Shown: positions 62,207 through 64,000 of the stretch, piece after piece
Layout of the letters: each line of letters opens with the position of its first letter
Numbering within the stretch: the first letter of the stretch is position 1
Source: an uncultured Bacilli bacterium
Lineage (GTDB): Bacteria; Bacillota_I; Bacilli_A; RFN20; CAG-826
Reading direction: 5' to 3'
DNA: 64,000 bases
Assembly (NCBI GenBank): GCA_934725985.1
Contig: CAKVCX010000002.1
Location: 1 to 64,000, forward strand
Translations under genes and position numbers: made by a program
Notes under the pieces: model-generated
Database searches by the model: none
What the model was told of the DNA's origin: nothing
The model's input: the letters and a program-made list of their open reading frames with translations, nothing else

Positions 62207-63071
62207 AATCGGTGATAAAATCGATGATCGTTATAGGATAGTTAGTCGCATTGCTACTGGAGGCATGGCTGATGTCTATGAGGCCAATGATTTGGTTTCT
62301 AGGCGCATTGTATCCATCAAAGTAATGAAAGAGGAACTTTTAAAAGATCCGATTAATTTAGCTAGGTTTAATAATGAAACAGCTTCGGCCGCTTCGCTTA
62401 ACCATCCTAATATAGTCAAGGTTTACGGACGTGGATTTATAGATGGACGTCCTTATATGGCCAATGAGTATGTAAAAGGGCAGACTCTCCGCGATAAATT
62501 AAATTTTTCTTTGGCTTTGTCCATTAGCGATGCTTGCGAAGTCATGCTTCAGTTAACTTCTGGAATTGATTATATCCATAGACATGGGCTGATTCATCGT
62601 GATATAAAGCCTGACAACCTTTTTTATATGAGCGATGGGACCATCAAAATAAGCGACTTTGGCATTTCTACTCCTATAGGAAGTTATTGCAAAGGGGACA
62701 CGATCCAAGGGACTATATATTATTGTGCCCCTGAAGTTTTAACGGGGGCTCCGGCTAGCATAGCTAATGATATTTACTCCATGGGTGTCGTCTTTTTTGA
62801 AACTTTGACGGGCCAATTGCCTTTTGATGGGGCAAGTTTAGAAGAAGTTGCTTTGAAGCAATTAAAGAAAAGATTTCCCGAGCCTTCTAAAATTTTACCC
62901 TCCATTCCAAAAAGCATAGACAAAATCATCATTACGGCTTGTAGGAAACGACCGGAAGAAAGATATCCTACTAGCGAAGCTATGCACCAAGCTATTGTCG
63001 ATGCAGTTTCTGATAAGTCGAATTTTACGGAAAGAAAGGGTATCCTCTCAAGGATATTTGGATTCAAATGA
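62199..63071 (+). CDS. prkC: PrkC-type serine/threonine kinase lacking PASTA domains
   Basis: This Hanks-type protein kinase occupies the PrkC/PknB position. The glycine loop IATGGMADVYE, the catalytic lysine (VSIKVM), the HRDIKPDN loop and the DFG motif (ISDFGIS) are all intact. The protein ends after 290 residues with a short basic tail (ERKGILSRIFGFK). The transmembrane helix and the extracellular PASTA repeats that sense peptidoglycan fragments in related kinases are missing. It is therefore probably cytoplasmic, with another way of activation. The gene overlaps prpC by 8 nt and rpe by 4 nt. Confidence 0.92.
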   Translation: MIKIGDKIDDRYRIVSRIATGGMADVYEANDLVSRRIVSIKVMKEELLKDPINLARFNNETASAASLNHPNIVKVYGRGFIDGRPYMANEYVKGQTLRDKLNFSLALSISDACEVMLQLTSGIDYIHRHGLIHRDIKPDNLFYMSDGTIKISDFGISTPIGSYCKGDTIQGTIYYCAPEVLTGAPASIANDIYSMGVVFFETLTGQLPFDGASLEEVALKQLKKRFPEPSKILPSIPKSIDKIIITACRKRPEERYPTSEAMHQAIVDAVSDKSNFTERKGILSRIFGFK

Positions 63072-63721
63072 GCTTAGTATCTCCATCAATTTTATCTGCT
63101 AATTTTTCTTTTCTTCATCTTGAAGTAGAAAAAATGGTTAAGGCAGGGGCTAGTTATATCCATTTAGATGTAATGGATGGGGTATTCGTGCCAAACAAGA
63201 CTTTCGATGCTTCTTTGCTTAGACAAATTAAGGACATAAACGTCATTAAAGACACCCATTTAATGGTTGTTTCTCCTTTTAAAGAAATAGAGGAATTTGC
63301 TAAAGAAGGATCGGATATAATAACCGTCCATGTCGAAGCTTTTGAAAACGATGAAATGTGTTTAAAGGCTTTAAAAAGAATTAAGGATTTAGACGTTTTG
63401 CCAGGATTGTCTATTAAACCCAATACAAAAGCAAGTTCAATCTTGAAATTTTTGCCATATGTTGGATTAATTTTAGTAATGTCGGTAGAACCGGGAAAAG
63501 GAGGTCAGTCTTTTATGGATTCTAGTATAGAAAAGATTTCTTTCTTTTCTAAATATAAAAAAGAGCATGACCTGAATTATAAAATCGAAGTAGATGGGGG
63601 CATTAATTTGGACACCGGAAAAAAATGCGTCGAGGCAGGGGCTGATATTTTGGTTGCGGGATCTTATTTATATGGGCATGCTGATTATCAAAAACGTTTG
63701 AAAGGATTGCTAGAATTATGA
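63068..63721 (+). CDS. rpe: Ribulose-phosphate 3-epimerase
   Basis: This pentose-phosphate-pathway enzyme interconverts ribulose-5-phosphate and xylulose-5-phosphate on a TIM barrel. It opens with SPSILSANFSFL, has the metal-binding LDVMDGVFVPN near residues 33-43 and the signature VMSVEPGKGGQSF. The catalytic second aspartate is in EVDGGI. The length of 217 is normal. It overlaps the kinase gene by 4 nt and the following membrane protein by 4 nt. The GTPase gene rsgA, usually placed between prkC and rpe, is absent. Confidence 0.96.
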   Translation: MSLVSPSILSANFSFLHLEVEKMVKAGASYIHLDVMDGVFVPNKTFDASLLRQIKDINVIKDTHLMVVSPFKEIEEFAKEGSDIITVHVEAFENDEMCLKALKRIKDLDVLPGLSIKPNTKASSILKFLPYVGLILVMSVEPGKGGQSFMDSSIEKISFFSKYKKEHDLNYKIEVDGGINLDTGKKCVEAGADILVAGSYLYGHADYQKRLKGLLEL

Positions 63722-64000
63722 TTAACGAAATCTTATTTCCTTTGCTTACTTTTCTTCTTGCTTTTTTTGGTGGGCTTTTTTTGTTTTTTGGCTTTCGAGA
63801 ATATAAAAAAAGAAATAAAAAGAATTATGATGTTTTGACTTCTTTTCCTTTTGAGCTAGTTCAAGGAAGCGAGAAAGGAAGCTTTCTTTCTAGGTTTTCC
63901 TTTGTCTTATATGCAATTAGTTATGTTGCTTGTAGTTTTTATGAATTGTATTTGTCTCCATCGTTATCTTTTTTAAATCAATTAGGCGTGCTGCTTGGGG
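63718..64000 (+). CDS. Hypothetical membrane protein, 5' part only
   Basis: An open frame begins with ATG at 63718, overlapping the rpe stop by 4 nt, and runs off the end of the window after 94 codons. The visible part has a hydrophobic helix (about 5-26), a basic turn (EYKKRNKKN), and a second hydrophobic segment (about 60-80). In related bacteria the next gene after rpe is often thiN, but this sequence does not look like thiamine pyrophosphokinase. No family is recognised. Confidence 0.6.
   Translation, partial: MINEILFPLLTFLLAFFGGLFLFFGFREYKKRNKKNYDVLTSFPFELVQGSEKGSFLSRFSFVLYAISYVACSFYELYLSPSLSFLNQLGVLLG

Noticed and set aside
1..64000. CRISPR arrays, rRNA genes or prophage structural genes
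   Set aside because: No regularly spaced repeats, rRNA signatures, or capsid/tail/integrase genes were seen; the only mobile gene is the IS30 transposase.

Overview
The window is one AT-rich, densely packed stretch of a low-G+C Gram-positive (Bacillota) chromosome using the standard bacterial code (TGG for Trp, TGA as stop). Gene content and order (RqcH-Gmk-PriA-RsmB-RlmN-PrpC-PrkC-Rpe, a complete F-type ATP synthase operon, AddAB, a NagA/NagB pathway, PPi-type phosphofructokinase, RpiR and ROK proteins) fit an uncultured gut-type Bacilli lineage of the Erysipelotrichales/RF39 kind. That placement is an inference from gene content. No rRNA or CRISPR array is visible, and there is one tRNA gene.

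Region 1 (1-11,050) is accessory and looks like a defence island. A small XRE-type regulator heads a type I restriction-modification operon (hsdM-hsdS-hsdR). It is followed by a two-gene unit that I read as a Hachiman anti-phage system: HamA, a DUF1837 nuclease-like protein, and HamB, a superfamily 2 helicase. An IS30-family transposase, much richer in G+C than its surroundings, closes the island. Base composition changes abruptly between the three blocks, which suggests separate acquisitions.

Region 2 (11,100-28,900) holds a DegV lipid-binding protein, tRNA-Asp, and a minus-strand operon (zinc-ribbon CPBP protease, TraX-like membrane protein, thioredoxin). Then comes a giant 2283-residue protein with a CvpA-like membrane anchor and a long body of degenerate repeats, followed by an IMPACT/YigZ protein, a Xaa-Pro aminopeptidase, a PfoR-type EIIC membrane protein, an MFS transporter, glycerol kinase and two small membrane proteins.

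Region 3 (28,900-42,600) carries addB-addA for double-strand break processing, a DUF5677-like protein, and an amino-sugar module (RpiR regulator, ROK kinase, NagA, NagB) ending at a bidirectional terminator. A nucleoside kinase, a nicotinamidase-like hydrolase and PPi-dependent phosphofructokinase follow. The amino-sugar genes would phosphorylate, deacetylate and deaminate GlcNAc to feed fructose-6-phosphate to the phosphofructokinase.

Region 4 (42,700-49,500) is the ATP synthase operon. Its c subunit carries two membrane carboxylates in the arrangement described for Na+-coupled rotor rings.

Region 5 (49,500-64,000) has an ATP-grasp enzyme, a thioredoxin-like lipoprotein, a VanZ-type protein split by an Ig-like ectodomain, an APH/choline-kinase-like protein and RqcH. 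The conserved gmk-priA-rsmB-rlmN-prpC-prkC-rpe series follows, but rpoZ, coaBC, def, fmt and rsgA are missing from their usual slots. Within it RsmB has lost its catalytic cysteines and SAM motif, and the kinase lacks PASTA domains. Several genes across the window have a -10 box ending 7-8 nt before the start codon, which suggests frequent leaderless transcription.
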